Shown here piece by piece: positions 1 to 9,483 of a stretch of 64,000 bases of DNA; within the stretch, counting starts at the first letter, position 1, and each line of letters opens with the position of its first letter. The stretch lies in assembly GCF_000308455.1 (NCBI RefSeq), contig NZ_BAFP01000128.1, positions 1-64,000 of the forward strand. The letters run 5' to 3'. This DNA is from Nocardia abscessus NBRC 100374. GTDB taxonomy: Bacteria > Actinomycetota > Actinomycetes > Mycobacteriales > Mycobacteriaceae. Both the position numbers and the translations under genes were made by a program. Below the pieces are notes generated by a model. That model saw only the letters and a program-made list of their open reading frames with translations, did no database searches and was not told where the DNA came from.

Positions 1-3000
1 AGCGGGAGGTCAGGTAGTCGACCACGACGACGGTGCCGCCGTTGGCCAGCGCGCACCACAACTCCCACACCGAGAAGTCGAACGCGAAGGAGTGGAACAG
101 CGTCCACACGTCGGTTTCGTCGAACTCGAACAGCGACTGGGTGTTGGCGAACAACTCCACCACGTTGCGGTGCGCCACCCCCACACCCTTGGGCACACCC
201 GTGGAACCGGAGGTGTAGATGACATACGCCAGATTGTCCGGACGCAACCGTGACACCCGCTCCGCATCACCCACCGGCGCCGCGGAATACGTTCCCGCCT
301 CCGACAACAGCACCACCGGCAACTCACCCGCCGGTACCGCGTCACGCTCCTCGGCGGTGGTCAGCACACACACCGGCGCGGCGTCTGCCAGCATGAACTC
401 CAACCGCTGCACCGGATAAGCAGTGTCGATCGGCAGATACGCCGCACCCGCGATCAACACACCCAACAACGCGACCGGCAACTCCTCGGTGCGCGGCACC
501 GCCACCGCCACCAAAGATTCCGGACCCGCGCCGTGGGCGATCAACGCACGCGCCACCTGATTGGCGCGCCGATGCAACTCACCGAACGTCAGCGACCGGT
601 CACCGAAGCGGATCGCGACCGCGTCCGGACGGGTGCGTGCTCGGGTGGCGATGACCTCGACCAGGGTCGCTTCCGGCACGATCGCACCCGGGGTGGACCA
701 CTCGTGTAACACCAGTTCCCGCTCACCGGGGGCCAGCACATCGATATCACCCACGACCACCGACGCGTCCGCGGCGACCGCGGTCAGGATTCGGGTGAAC
801 CGGTCGGCGAAATCCCGCACCGTCGCGGAATCGAACAGATCGGTGGCATACGTGAACGCCGCCGACAACCCCCCGACCTCACCGTGGCGGTCGATGTTTT
901 CCGCGATCGCCACCTGCAGATCGAACTTCGCCAACGGCACCGCCAGATCCACCGCCGACACCGACAGCCCCGGCAACTCCAACTCCGTCGCCGCGAGGTT
1001 CTGGAAGGTCAACATCACCTGGAACAGCGGATGCCGCCCCGGCGAACGCGGCGGATCCAGCAACTCCACCAACCGCTCGAACGGCACATCCGCGTGCCCG
1101 AACGCCTCCACATCCACCGAACGCACCGCAGCCAGCAGTTGGTCGAACCGCGCACCGGGATCGATGTCGGTGCGCAACACCAGCGTGTTGACGAACATGC
1201 CGATCAGATCATCCAACGCCGCCTCGCCGCGCCCGGCGACCGGAGTGCCCACCGCGATATCCCGGCTGCCCGACAACCGCGCCAGCAGCACCGCCAACGC
1301 CGCGTGCACCACCATGAACAACGTCGTATTGTGTTCGTGCGCAACCCGGCTCAAGGCGGCACGCACATCGGCATCGATCTCGAAACCCAGCGTGGCACCG
1401 TGATGCGAGGCCACCGCCGGACGCGGCCGATCCACCGGCAACTCCAGCTGCTCGGGAAGCCCCGCCAATCCGCTACGCCAGAACGCGATCTGCTGCGCGA
1501 GCACGGACTCCGGGTCGTCCTCGTGGCCCAAAATCTCCCGCTGCCACAACGCGAAATCGGCGTACTGCACCTCCAACGCCGCCCACTCCGGTGCGCCACC
1601 ACCCAGCCGGTCGACATAAGCGCTCATCAGATCCCGCGTCAACGGACCCATCGAAAAACCATCCCCCGCGATGTGATGCACCACACACACCAGCACATGC
1701 TCGGTTCGGCTCACTTCGAGCAACCGCACCCGCACCGGCGGCGCCACCGTCACGTCGAAACCCTCACCCACCACGGCGGCGACCAGCGCGGGCACCTCCG
1801 ACTCCTGGGCCCGCTCCACTACCACCTCCGGCACCGCCCGCGGATCCGCTACCGGCAATACCACCTGCCGGCCCTCACCGTCGAGGTCCGGGTAGACGGT
1901 GCGCAGCACCTCGTGCCGCTCGGCCAGATCCCCCACCGCCGCCCGCAACGCCGCCACATCCAACCGCCCCGACAACCGCACCGCGACCGGGATATTGTTC
2001 ACCCCGCTCGCGGGATCGAATCGGTTCAAAAACCACATCCGCTGCTGCGCGTACGACAACGGCACCCGCTCCGGCCGCGGCTGCGCCACCAACGCCCGGC
2101 CCGCCGCCGACCCCGCATGCTGCTCCACCCGAACAGCCAGCGCCGCGACCGTGGTCGCCTCGAACAACAACTGCACCGGCACCCGCACACCCAACGCCGC
2201 ACCCACCCGCGCCGCCGCCTGCGCCGCCAACAACGAATTCCCGCCGAGCTCGAAGAAATCGTCGTCCGCACCCACGCGCCCGTCCTCCTCGGGCACCAGC
2301 AACGTCGCGAACACTTCCGCGACGATCTCCTCCACCGGCGTCGACGGCGCACGAAACGCCCGCGCGGCGAACACCGGCTCCGGCAACGCCGCACGATCCA
2401 GCTTGCCCACCGGCGTCAACGGAATCTCATCCAAGACGATGATGGACGCGGGCAGCATATAGGCGGGCAAGGTCTCGGAGATGAAGTCGAAGAGTTCGGT
2501 GGTGTCGAATTCGATCCCGGCCGCGTACACCTCGGCCCCCTTGGGAAGGACATAGGAGACCAACATGGTCGTGCCGTTCGGTTGCCGCTTGCCCAGCGTC
2601 ACCGCGAATTCGACATCCGGATGGCGGCTCAGCGCGTCATCGATCTCGCCCAGTTCGACACGGAAGCCACGCACCTTCACCTGGAAGTCGGAACGTCCGA
2701 GGACCTCGATCCCCCCCGAACTCAGTCGGCGCGCCAAGTCGCCGGTGCGGTACATGCGTGATCCCGGATTACCCGCCTCGCTGCCGAAAGGGTTGGTCAC
2801 GAAGCGTGCCGCAGTGAGGGCCGGGCGGTTCAGATAGCCCGCTGCCAGCGCGGGACCGGAAAGATACAGCTCCCCGACCACTCCGGCGGGGGCCGGGCGC
2901 AAGCGTGAATCCAGCACGAACAAACCGAATCCGGGTATCGCGTTACCGATGGTGATCGTCGCACCCGGCACCAGCGGCGCGCTGCTGGTCGCAATGACCG

Positions 3001-3964
3001 TGGCTTCGGTCGGGCCGTAGCCGTTGATCATCGCGCGGCCGTCACCGGCCCAGCGGTTCACCAGGTGGGGGCCGAACCTGTCCCCGATGACCATGACGAC
3101 CCGGAGGTCCTCCAGACCCGCGGGATCGACCGATTCCAGCGCGCCGGGTGTGATGAGCATGTGCGTGACGCGTTCGCGTCGCAGCAGATCGGCGAGTTCG
3201 AATCCGCCGAACACCGTCGGCGGCGCGATCACGAGAGTCGACCCGGTGGCGAAGGCGAGCAGCAGTTCCAGCACCGACACGTCGAAGTTCGGCGAGCAGA
3301 TGTGCATCACCCGCGAGCCTTCGGTGACGTCGTAGCGCTCCCGTTCGGACGCCACCATCGCGCCCAATCCGGCGTGCGTGACCACGACACCCTTGGGACG
3401 ACCGGTCGAACCGGAGGTGAAGATGACGTAGGCCGGGTGCTGTTCGGTGAGTGGCCGCACCCGATCGGTGTACGACACCGGGTGCGCGGGCCGCCGCCCG
3501 ATTCGCTCCTGGTGCTGCGGATCGTCGAGTTCTATCCAGGGGATGGACGTGCCGAGCGCTTCGCGGTATGCGGACGTGGTCAGACCCAGCGCGGCTCCGG
3601 AATCGGAGGCCATGTAGGCGATCCGCTCGGGCGGATAGGTCGGATCGATCGGCACGTAGGCGGCGCCGGTCTTGGCGATCGCCCACACCGACAGCACCGA
3701 CTCGATGGAGCGCCGAATGCCGATGGCCACAACGTCGCCGGGCCCCACGCCCCGGTCGATCAACTCCCGTGCCAGCCGAGACGACTGTTCATCGAGCTGC
3801 CGATAGGTCAGCTCCACGGCATCGGTGGAGTCACCCGTCGGACTGAATCGAATCGCCACCGTGTCGGCGGCGGGTTCGACCGCGGCGGTGAGCAGTTGCC
3901 CGAAGAGTAGACCGCCGGAACGGCGACGGCGATTTCCACGCGCAGAACGGCGGTCCATCTTCAT
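1..3964 (-). CDS. Non-ribosomal peptide synthetase, N-terminal part (A-PCP-C-A), runs off the left edge
   Basis: Multimodular NRPS that activates and condenses amino acids in the cytoplasm. It starts at the ATG at 3964, with AAGGAG 12 nt upstream. Order read on the minus strand: adenylation domain 1 (residues ~15-530; FTSGSTGRPKGV, NGYGPTE, YRTGDLARR), carrier domain (FFELGGNSLLAA near residue 573, Ser for the phosphopantetheine arm), condensation domain (~615-1050; HHIAGDG near 765), then adenylation domain 2 (YTSGSTGVPKGV near 1253), which is cut by the window. There is no N-terminal condensation domain, so this looks like the initiation subunit. By-eye pocket residues of A1 read roughly D-V-L-L-V-G-G-V-I; I cannot assign a substrate. 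No MbtH, thioesterase or tailoring gene lies on this side. The family call is secure; the product is unknown. Confidence 0.95.
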   Translation of the reverse strand, partial: MKMDRRSARGNRRRRSGGLLFGQLLTAAVEPAADTVAIRFSPTGDSTDAVELTYRQLDEQSSRLARELIDRGVGPGDVVAIGIRRSIESVLSVWAIAKTGAAYVPIDPTYPPERIAYMASDSGAALGLTTSAYREALGTSIPWIELDDPQHQERIGRRPAHPVSYTDRVRPLTEQHPAYVIFTSGSTGRPKGVVVTHAGLGAMVASERERYDVTEGSRVMHICSPNFDVSVLELLLAFATGSTLVIAPPTVFGGFELADLLRRERVTHMLITPGALESVDPAGLEDLRVVMVIGDRFGPHLVNRWAGDGRAMINGYGPTEATVIATSSAPLVPGATITIGNAIPGFGLFVLDSRLRPAPAGVVGELYLSGPALAAGYLNRPALTAARFVTNPFGSEAGNPGSRMYRTGDLARRLSSGGIEVLGRSDFQVKVRGFRVELGEIDDALSRHPDVEFAVTLGKRQPNGTTMLVSYVLPKGAEVYAAGIEFDTTELFDFISETLPAYMLPASIIVLDEIPLTPVGKLDRAALPEPVFAARAFRAPSTPVEEIVAEVFATLLVPEEDGRVGADDDFFELGGNSLLAAQAAARVGAALGVRVPVQLLFEATTVAALAVRVEQHAGSAAGRALVAQPRPERVPLSYAQQRMWFLNRFDPASGVNNIPVAVRLSGRLDVAALRAAVGDLAERHEVLRTVYPDLDGEGRQVVLPVADPRAVPEVVVERAQESEVPALVAAVVGEGFDVTVAPPVRVRLLEVSRTEHVLVCVVHHIAGDGFSMGPLTRDLMSAYVDRLGGGAPEWAALEVQYADFALWQREILGHEDDPESVLAQQIAFWRSGLAGLPEQLELPVDRPRPAVASHHGATLGFEIDADVRAALSRVAHEHNTTLFMVVHAALAVLLARLSGSRDIAVGTPVAGRGEAALDDLIGMFVNTLVLRTDIDPGARFDQLLAAVRSVDVEAFGHADVPFERLVELLDPPRSPGRHPLFQVMLTFQNLAATELELPGLSVSAVDLAVPLAKFDLQVAIAENIDRHGEVGGLSAAFTYATDLFDSATVRDFADRFTRILTAVAADASVVVGDIDVLAPGERELVLHEWSTPGAIVPEATLVEVIATRARTRPDAVAIRFGDRSLTFGELHRRANQVARALIAHGAGPESLVAVAVPRTEELPVALLGVLIAGAAYLPIDTAYPVQRLEFMLADAAPVCVLTTAEERDAVPAGELPVVLLSEAGTYSAAPVGDAERVSRLRPDNLAYVIYTSGSTGVPKGVGVAHRNVVELFANTQSLFEFDETDVWTLFHSFAFDFSVWELWCALANGGTVVVVDYLTSR

Positions 3965-3982
3965 TTCCGGTGCTTTCTCCTT

Positions 3983-4414
3983 CAGGTGGTGCCGGCTCTC
4001 GGCAACCGAATCATCGATCCGGCCCACGAGATCGCTACTTGCTCGCGAGGGTGTCGCAGACAGACTGATAGCCCTCCCGCGAGAAGTCCAGACTGTCCGC
4101 CCCCGTCGGGACAGTACACAGCCCGTGACCTGCCAACGGCGCGGCATACTGCAGCGTCGGGCCAAATATGCTGTGTCTCACATCTTTCGCCGACCAGGTG
4201 CACCAGTGCGGCGCGGGCCTGCCCGGCGCTGCTCGGTCGGCCTGCTTCTTCCGCTCGCCCGACTCCGTCACGTCGGCGTGGGGCGAGACAGCCGTTGCAT
4301 CGAAATGACAAGCATGGCAAGCAGTTTCGGCAACATCAAGGGCGCATCCGCGAATTCGCGTTCCGACCGCAGCGTCCCCTCGGGCTGCGCCCATACCGGT
4401 TGCCGACCGCGGCG
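3983..4414. other. Intergenic stretch, no convincing gene
   Basis: This is the leader region of the NRPS gene. A minus-strand frame ending at 4035 has a coding-looking tail (DSLDFSREGYQSVCDTLASK), but I see no credible start or signal peptide leading into it. It may be the end of a decayed small secreted-protein gene. Nothing else is recognisable. Confidence 0.4.
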
Positions 4415-4630
4415 TCAGGGGAATGTGCAGGCGGGGCCGCCACCGGAGCTGTCTACGTACCCGGCGCGCAACATGCGCAGCAGCAGGCACAGCGCTTGGG
4501 TTGCCGACCCGGTCGAGGCCGACCCGGTGTCCGCGATGGTCGCCTGCTGCTCGAGTGGCGCGGCGGACGCGGTCGACAGCGGAGCGAGGAGTGTGGCCGT
4601 CACGAGGAGGCTCGCGGTGATCGCCTTCAT
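4415..4630 (-). CDS. Small secreted protein (71 aa), function unknown
   Basis: The ATG at 4630 opens a 71-residue product with a clear signal peptide: MKAIT, a hydrophobic core (ASLLVTATLLAPLS) and a likely signal peptidase site after TASAA. The mature part is about 48 residues, rich in Ala/Gly/Ser, with two cysteines (ALCLLLRML and GPACTFP) that could form a disulfide outside the cell. The longer frame starting at 4915 is arginine-rich and runs through the neighbouring gene, so I chose the internal start. The family was not recognised. It resembles in style the small exported Cys-containing proteins at 31 kb but shows no clear similarity to them. Confidence 0.55.
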   Translation of the reverse strand: MKAITASLLVTATLLAPLSTASAAPLEQQATIADTGSASTGSATQALCLLLRMLRAGYVDSSGGGPACTFP

Positions 4631-4697
4631 GGCCTCGAGTATTCGGCGAACTCGTCTGGGACGCACGACCCCATTCATCGGGGCGCACCGCATATCG

Positions 4698-5432
4698 TCA
4701 GTGAGATCCCAGCGGCTGCAAAGACCACGGTGTCGCCTCGACCGGCACCGCCGCGGCAGGTCGATGCATCCGGCTCGTCTTGGATCCGGTGGTGAACTCG
4801 GAATCGGTTCCCATGATGACGCGGCCCTCGCCGTTGACCAGTACCACCCGCTGACCCGCCGCCCGGAATCGCGGAAGCAGCACCTCTTCGATCGAAGCGA
4901 CGGGGACGTCGGCACCAGCTATTCCGAGAAAGGTTCCCGATGCGATCGTGACCGGTACCGCGAATGTGCAGATGTATTGATCAGTACACGCGTAGTCGAG
5001 GCACGGTCCGTGGGCCCACCGGCGGCCCTGGTCGCGCGGGATCGCGAACCACTCCATTTGCGTGTAGTCGTAGAAGTATTCACTGCGCGGATCCAATTCC
5101 AATAACAGGCGTTGCGGTCCGCGCTGCGTGTTCAGGAACCACCACTCCAGATGCCGGGGGCGATCCGCGAGAACGCCGTCAGCCAGCACTACACCTGCGC
5201 TTTCGAACAGATTTCCGCGCTGCTCGAGTTCGCCGACAATGGTCTCGCGCAGCGGTGCCAAGTCGGTCGATCGGGGAGTGTGCCGCGGGTTCTCGGCAAA
5301 GCCTTCCCACAGTGTCGTCAGCCCGGCCCCGATGATCCCCAGCGACCGGTAGATCTCGTCCGCCAGTGCTGTGACGGCGGAAGCGAGCGACTCGACGGTC
5401 ACCGGAGTGGGAAAATCATCGGTTTTCCTCAT
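4698..5432 (-). CDS. Cache (PDC)-type sensor-domain protein
   Basis: A 244-residue protein without a signal peptide or membrane helix. The central part (residues ~95-215) reads as a PDC/Cache ligand-binding fold: EWWFLNTQRGPQRLLLELDP, YDYTQMEWFAIPRD, AVPVTIASGTFLGIAGADVP and VLVNGEGRVIMGT are typical strands. Such proteins in actinobacteria often sit directly beside a FadR-type GntR regulator, and that is the case here: the upstream regulator ends 4 nt before this start, so they are almost certainly co-transcribed. Likely role (inference): binding a small carboxylate or amino-acid ligand and influencing the regulator or a catabolic pathway. The ligand is unknown. Confidence 0.75.
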   Translation of the reverse strand: MRKTDDFPTPVTVESLASAVTALADEIYRSLGIIGAGLTTLWEGFAENPRHTPRSTDLAPLRETIVGELEQRGNLFESAGVVLADGVLADRPRHLEWWFLNTQRGPQRLLLELDPRSEYFYDYTQMEWFAIPRDQGRRWAHGPCLDYACTDQYICTFAVPVTIASGTFLGIAGADVPVASIEEVLLPRFRAAGQRVVLVNGEGRVIMGTDSEFTTGSKTSRMHRPAAAVPVEATPWSLQPLGSH

Positions 5433-5435
5433 CGA

Positions 5436-6209
5436 TCAACTGAGCTCCAAGCGTAGGGCGACGAGGCGGCGGATTCGTGATTCGGTTTGTGACTCTGCCA
5501 GTTCTCTCGCCCTAGCATCGTCTTCTCGCTCGATCGCGTCCACCAAGTCGCGGTGAGCGGTGGCTTCGGCCGCCGGGTCGAGTTTCAGCCGGGGTAACCA
5601 GAGCAACGCGGAAAGTTCGGCCTGCAGCGCGACCTCGGCACGGGTCAGTCGGGTGGATTGTGCGCAGACCGCCATCTCGATATGGAATCGGCTGTCGGCC
5701 CGGCGTGCCGAAACGGGTTCGCTGCTGTCCTTCAACCGGTCGGCCAAGGACCGCAGCCTGGCTATATCGGCCCGCACCCCGCGTCGCGCGGCGAAAACGG
5801 CAGCCGCTCCCGTGACGGCGAAGTGTTCGTCGCCCAGATCGCGCAACTCCTGGATGCTCATCTGCTGCAACCGAGCCAGCGAGCTGCTCTCCAGGACGTC
5901 TGCCGCGCCACGGATGAAGCTGCCACCACCGCGGCCGCGTTTGGTGTGCACGATGCCTCGCTGCCGCAGTACGGCCAGCGCCTCACGCAAGGTCATCGTC
6001 GACACGCCCAACTGATTGGCGAGGTCGGTCTCGCTGGGCAACTGCTGGCCATCGACCATCAGGCCGAGGCTGATGGCAGCGCACAATCGCTGCACCACGG
6101 CCTCGGTTTTCGGACCGCCACCTTCGAGCGGTGACAGCACGGCGCCGAGAGCGGTCAATCCGGCGCTCTCCTGCTTGGACAACGCGACTCCTCGGTGGTG
6201 GATGTGCAT
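5436..6209 (-). CDS. GntR/FadR-family transcriptional regulator
   Basis: A 257-residue DNA-binding regulator. The N-terminal winged helix (residues ~35-105) carries the GntR signature LPSETDLANQLGVSTMTLRE followed by LRQRGIVHTKRGRGGGSFI. The all-helical C-terminal FCD effector domain (~115-250) contains the Asp/His positions usual for metal/carboxylate binding (FHIEMAVCAQSTRL, HRDLVDAIEREDDARARELAE). It is the first gene of a two-gene unit with the Cache protein. The start at 6209 faces a ~250-bp AT-richer divergent region that probably holds its operator. Effector and targets are unknown. Confidence 0.88.
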   Translation of the reverse strand: MHIHHRGVALSKQESAGLTALGAVLSPLEGGGPKTEAVVQRLCAAISLGLMVDGQQLPSETDLANQLGVSTMTLREALAVLRQRGIVHTKRGRGGGSFIRGAADVLESSSLARLQQMSIQELRDLGDEHFAVTGAAAVFAARRGVRADIARLRSLADRLKDSSEPVSARRADSRFHIEMAVCAQSTRLTRAEVALQAELSALLWLPRLKLDPAAEATAHRDLVDAIEREDDARARELAESQTESRIRRLVALRLELS

Positions 6210-6471
6210 CGATCCTAGCCAGGAACCCTTGAAATATGAACTCTAATGTCTTAGGTTCTAGACCGTGGAACTTGCCTCCTTGGGTGCATCGACGCGCCGG
6301 CGGCACGATCGAAACAGGATTTCTCCATGTTCGAGAACCAAAGCAGTGATAGCGGGCACCTGCGCGCCCGCGACCGTGCGGGCTCGCCGGCCGAGATAGC
6401 GGCCCGCAGTGGAATACGGGCCGAGGCCCGTGGTCGGCAGGAGCGGAGCGCACGGCGCCGGGGTGTCGACA

Positions 6472-6723
6472 ATGGATGATGTGCGGCAAACGGAAGTCGA
6501 CGGAGTACGGGTGACGTGGCGTTTCGTCCACCATCACTTGATCGCCATCGTCGCCGTGAACAACGCGTGCGATGCATCGCCGGTGGTCTGTTTCAGTCCG
6601 GACAACTACCCCGATCTCGCGCAGGCACGAGAGCTTCTTCCGGAGCTGACGCGGCTGTGGGACGCGATACGCCGCGAATTCTGGGCGAAGCTCATCCCGC
6701 CGCTGCAACAGGCATGGGCGTGA
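6472..6723 (+). CDS. Small hypothetical protein
   Basis: About 83 residues from the ATG at 6472. A GTG at 6463 is an alternative start, with GGAG about 20 nt upstream of it. The composition is protein-like (VRVTWRFVHHHLIAIVAVNN, LPELTRLWDAIRREFWAKL), with an amphipathic C-terminal helix and no signal peptide. It is divergent from the GntR gene and ends 140 bp before the dehydrogenase end. I do not recognise a family. The alternative is a spurious frame. Confidence 0.45.
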   Translation: MDDVRQTEVDGVRVTWRFVHHHLIAIVAVNNACDASPVVCFSPDNYPDLAQARELLPELTRLWDAIRREFWAKLIPPLQQAWA

Positions 6724-6862
6724 GCTAGGAGCCGATCGCGCCGCGCCCGCCGTCGAGCGCTCCGCGATCCGGACGCACCGTGCCCTCCTGTGGAGTGGCA
6801 GGTCACCGCACGCCCGGCCACTCAGCCAGGCGTGCGGCGTCGTACCCGCGCGGGACTGGATC

Positions 6863-8464
6863 TCAGTCCCGCGTGATGGCCCCGTCCACGCGCCGCCAGA
6901 TGCCGAGCGGGTTGTCCGCGCGGATCTCGTCGGCCAGTAGATCGTCGGGGACGTTCTGGTAGGCCACCGGGCGGAGGAATCGCTCGATGGCGCGGCTGCC
7001 TACGGAGGTGGTCGAGGGAGCGCTCGTCGCGGGGAACGGGCCTCCGTGGACCACCGCGTGCCCGACCTCCACTCCGGTGGGCCAGCCGTCGAAGAGCACC
7101 CGGCCCGCGATCAGTTCGAGTTTGCCGAGCAGGGTCCGGGCGAGTGCGCGATCCGCGGGCGCGGCGTGCACCGTGGCGGTGAGCTGGCCCTCGAGCTCGT
7201 CGACGAGGGTGGCGAACTGCTCCGCGCCGGCTACCCGGACGATGATCGAGGCGGGCCCGAACACTTCCTCCTGGAGTTCCCGGTCGGCCAGGAACCGCTC
7301 ACCGGTGGTGACGAACAGTTGTGGCACACCGGTGCAGGCGGCCCCGGCCGCGGTGCCGGTCGCGACTGTTCGCACCGCATCGGTAGCGGTCAGCCGTCGC
7401 GCTCCCGCGGCGAACGCCGCCGCGATGCCCGGGTTGAGCATCGGCGCACCGGGCGCGACGGCGATCTGCGCGCTCGCCGATTCGACGAAATCGTCGGCGC
7501 CGGGCCCGTCGGCCAGGAAGACCAGGCCGGGACTGGTGCACAACTGCCCGACGCCGGTGGTGAGCGAGGCGACGAATTCGGCGCCGAGCTGTTCGCCGCG
7601 CTCGGCCAACGCGCCGGGCAGCACGAAAACCGGGTTGACACTGGACATTTCGGCGAAGACCGGAATGGGCACCGGCCGCGCCGCGGCGGCCGCGACGAGC
7701 GCGAGCCCGCCTCGCCGCGAGCCGGTGAAGCCGACGGCCCGGATATGCGGGTCGCGCACCAGCGCCGAGCCGGTGTCGACGCCGCCGTGGATCAGGGAGA
7801 AGGTGCCCTCGGGCAGGTCGTGCTCGCGCACGGCCGCGCGCACCGCACGGCCGACCAGTTCGGCGGTGCCCGGATGGGCGGGGTGCGCCTTCACCACCAC
7901 CGGCGAGCCTGCGGCCAGCGCGGACGCGGTGTCGCCGCCGGCCACCGAGAACGCGAGGGGGAAGTTGCTCGCCGCGAACACCGCGACCGGGCCGAGCGGG
8001 ATTCGGCGTTGCCGCAGATCGGGCTTCGGCAGCGGGCTGCGTGCCGGGTCGGGCCGGTCCCATCGGGCGCCGGTCCAGCTCCCCTCACGCACCACGCCCG
8101 CGAAAAGCCGCAGCTGGCCGGTGGTTCGCGCGATCTCGCCGCGCACCCGGGCCTCGGGCAGACCGGTCTCGGCGATCACCCGGTCGACCAGGGCATCGCC
8201 CAGCGCCTCGATCTGCCGGGCGATGCTGTCCAAGAACGCGGCACGCTGCTCGAAGCTGGTGCGTCGATAAGGCTCGAAGGCGGCAGCGGCCAGCTCTGCG
8301 GCACGGGCCACCGTCGCGGCGTCGGCTTCGCGATACACCGGAGCGAGTTCGGCACCGGTCGCCGGATTCGTCGCGTGGAACGGCGCGTCGACGCCAGGGA
8401 CGTCCGCGGCGCCCACCAGGTTGGCGCCGGTCAGGTGCGCTGCGTCGATCTGAGAGGCGGTCAT
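6863..8464 (-). CDS. 2,5-dioxovalerate (alpha-ketoglutarate semialdehyde) dehydrogenase, NADP-type
   Basis: A 533-residue aldehyde dehydrogenase of the KGSADH subgroup, oxidising alpha-ketoglutarate semialdehyde to 2-oxoglutarate, the last step of the glucarate/galactarate pathway. Visible motifs: cofactor-binding start GPVAVFAASNFPLAFS, VVVKAHPAHPGT, FTGSRRGG, the catalytic Glu in PVFAEMSSVNPVF, and the nucleophile Cys in GVGQLCTSPGLV. Its ATG shares one base with the TGA of kdgD (TGATG), which indicates translational coupling. The adjacent kdgD, gudD and transporter set the substrate with good confidence; without that context it could only be called an NADP-dependent aldehyde dehydrogenase. 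Confidence 0.9.
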   Translation of the reverse strand: MTASQIDAAHLTGANLVGAADVPGVDAPFHATNPATGAELAPVYREADAATVARAAELAAAAFEPYRRTSFEQRAAFLDSIARQIEALGDALVDRVIAETGLPEARVRGEIARTTGQLRLFAGVVREGSWTGARWDRPDPARSPLPKPDLRQRRIPLGPVAVFAASNFPLAFSVAGGDTASALAAGSPVVVKAHPAHPGTAELVGRAVRAAVREHDLPEGTFSLIHGGVDTGSALVRDPHIRAVGFTGSRRGGLALVAAAAARPVPIPVFAEMSSVNPVFVLPGALAERGEQLGAEFVASLTTGVGQLCTSPGLVFLADGPGADDFVESASAQIAVAPGAPMLNPGIAAAFAAGARRLTATDAVRTVATGTAAGAACTGVPQLFVTTGERFLADRELQEEVFGPASIIVRVAGAEQFATLVDELEGQLTATVHAAPADRALARTLLGKLELIAGRVLFDGWPTGVEVGHAVVHGGPFPATSAPSTTSVGSRAIERFLRPVAYQNVPDDLLADEIRADNPLGIWRRVDGAITRD

Positions 8465-9378
8465 CAGCTCACTTTCTTCACGAGATCGGCCAGCTCGGCG
8501 AGTTCGACTTCGTCGAGGTCGGTCAGCGGGCTACGGACCGGTCCGGCCGGGCGTCCGATCACTTTCATACCTGCCTTGATGATGCTCACCGCGTAGCCCG
8601 GCTTCCGGTTGCGCAGGTCGCAGTAGGGGATCACGAAGTCGTTCAGCGCGGTGCGGACGAACGCGGTGTCGCCGCGGCGCAGCGCCCGATAGAAGGCGAG
8701 CGCGAACTCCGGGACGAAGTTGTAGATCGCCGAGGAGTAGGTGGTGACGCCGAGGGCCAGGTAGGGCAGGGCGAACATCTCCGCGGTGGGCAGCCCGCCC
8801 ACGTAGGTCAGCCGGTCGCCGAGTGCGGCGTAGATCCGGGTCATCTGCTCGATGTTGCCGATGCCGTCCTTGAACCCGATCAGGTTCGGGCACCGGTCGG
8901 CGAGTTCGGCGACGGCGGTCTCGGTGTAGGCGGCATTGGCCCGCGAATAGATGATCACGCCGAGGTCCGTGGCCGCGCACACCTGCCGGACATGGGCGAC
9001 CAGCCCCTCCTGGCTGGCCTCGGTGAGATAGGGCGGCAAGAGCAGGATTCCGTGCGCACCCGCCCGTTCCGCGGCCCGCGCCATCTCCACCGCGGTGGAC
9101 GTGCCGTAACCGGCCGGCGCGATCACCGGCAGACCCTCCGGCGCCTCGGCTACCGCCGCGGTCACCACCTGCTCCACCTCGGCGGGGGTCAGCGAGAAGA
9201 ACTCGCCGGTGCCGCCCGCGGCGAAGAGACCGGACGCGTCGTAGCCGCCGAGCCAGGCGATGTTCTCCCGGTAGGCGGCCTCGTCGAACGAGCCGTCGGC
9301 ACGCAGATGGGTGACCGGGAAGGACAGCAGACCGGAGCCGAGCTTCCGGGCGATGTCCTGCGGTGCGGCAGTGGTCAT
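8464..9378 (-). CDS. kdgD: 5-dehydro-4-deoxyglucarate dehydratase (decarboxylating)
   Basis: A 304-residue member of the DHDPS/NAL aldolase-like TIM-barrel family. It converts 5-keto-4-deoxy-D-glucarate to alpha-ketoglutarate semialdehyde, CO2 and water. Seen: GGTGEFFSLTPAE (carboxylate-binding loop, residues 55-67), Tyr144 in VIIYSRANAAY, and the Schiff-base Lys170 in NLIGFKDGIGN. The length matches the family. The start at 9378 has AGGAG 9 nt upstream. It is the first gene of a two-gene unit with the semialdehyde dehydrogenase and is divergent from a LysR regulator. Confidence 0.93.
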   Translation of the reverse strand: MTTAAPQDIARKLGSGLLSFPVTHLRADGSFDEAAYRENIAWLGGYDASGLFAAGGTGEFFSLTPAEVEQVVTAAVAEAPEGLPVIAPAGYGTSTAVEMARAAERAGAHGILLLPPYLTEASQEGLVAHVRQVCAATDLGVIIYSRANAAYTETAVAELADRCPNLIGFKDGIGNIEQMTRIYAALGDRLTYVGGLPTAEMFALPYLALGVTTYSSAIYNFVPEFALAFYRALRRGDTAFVRTALNDFVIPYCDLRNRKPGYAVSIIKAGMKVIGRPAGPVRSPLTDLDEVELAELADLVKKVS

Positions 9379-9414
9379 GGTGGTCGCTCCTGTTCGATGG
9401 GCCGGGCTGAGCCC

Positions 9415-9450
9415 ACCCTAGGAACGACTTATGATTCACGTCCAACACTG
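9415..9450 (-). promoter_or_regulatory. Candidate kdgD promoter with shared glucarate motif
   Basis: On the minus strand GTGTTGGACGTGAATC lies upstream of kdgD; TTGGAC is followed after 19 nt by TAGGGT. The same 16-base motif with one change, and the same 19-nt distance to a TAnnnT box, occurs in front of gudP at 10411. The site lies in the kdgD/lysR divergent gap, so it is a plausible LysR-controlled promoter. No transcription start data are available. Confidence 0.5.
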
Positions 9451-9483
9451 TTTACATATCTATCAATACAAGGTCGGTATCGA

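Noticed and set aside
884..2761. Plus-strand 625-codon frame
   Set aside because: Arg/His/Gln-rich shadow of the NRPS coding strand; no family motif and no ribosome-binding site.
3825..5105. Plus-strand 426-codon frame
   Set aside because: Crosses the NRPS start, an intergenic region and the antisense of two genes; composition is typical of antisense high-G+C frames.
7046..8596. Plus-strand 516-codon frame
   Set aside because: Antisense shadow of the aldehyde dehydrogenase, which has clear catalytic motifs.
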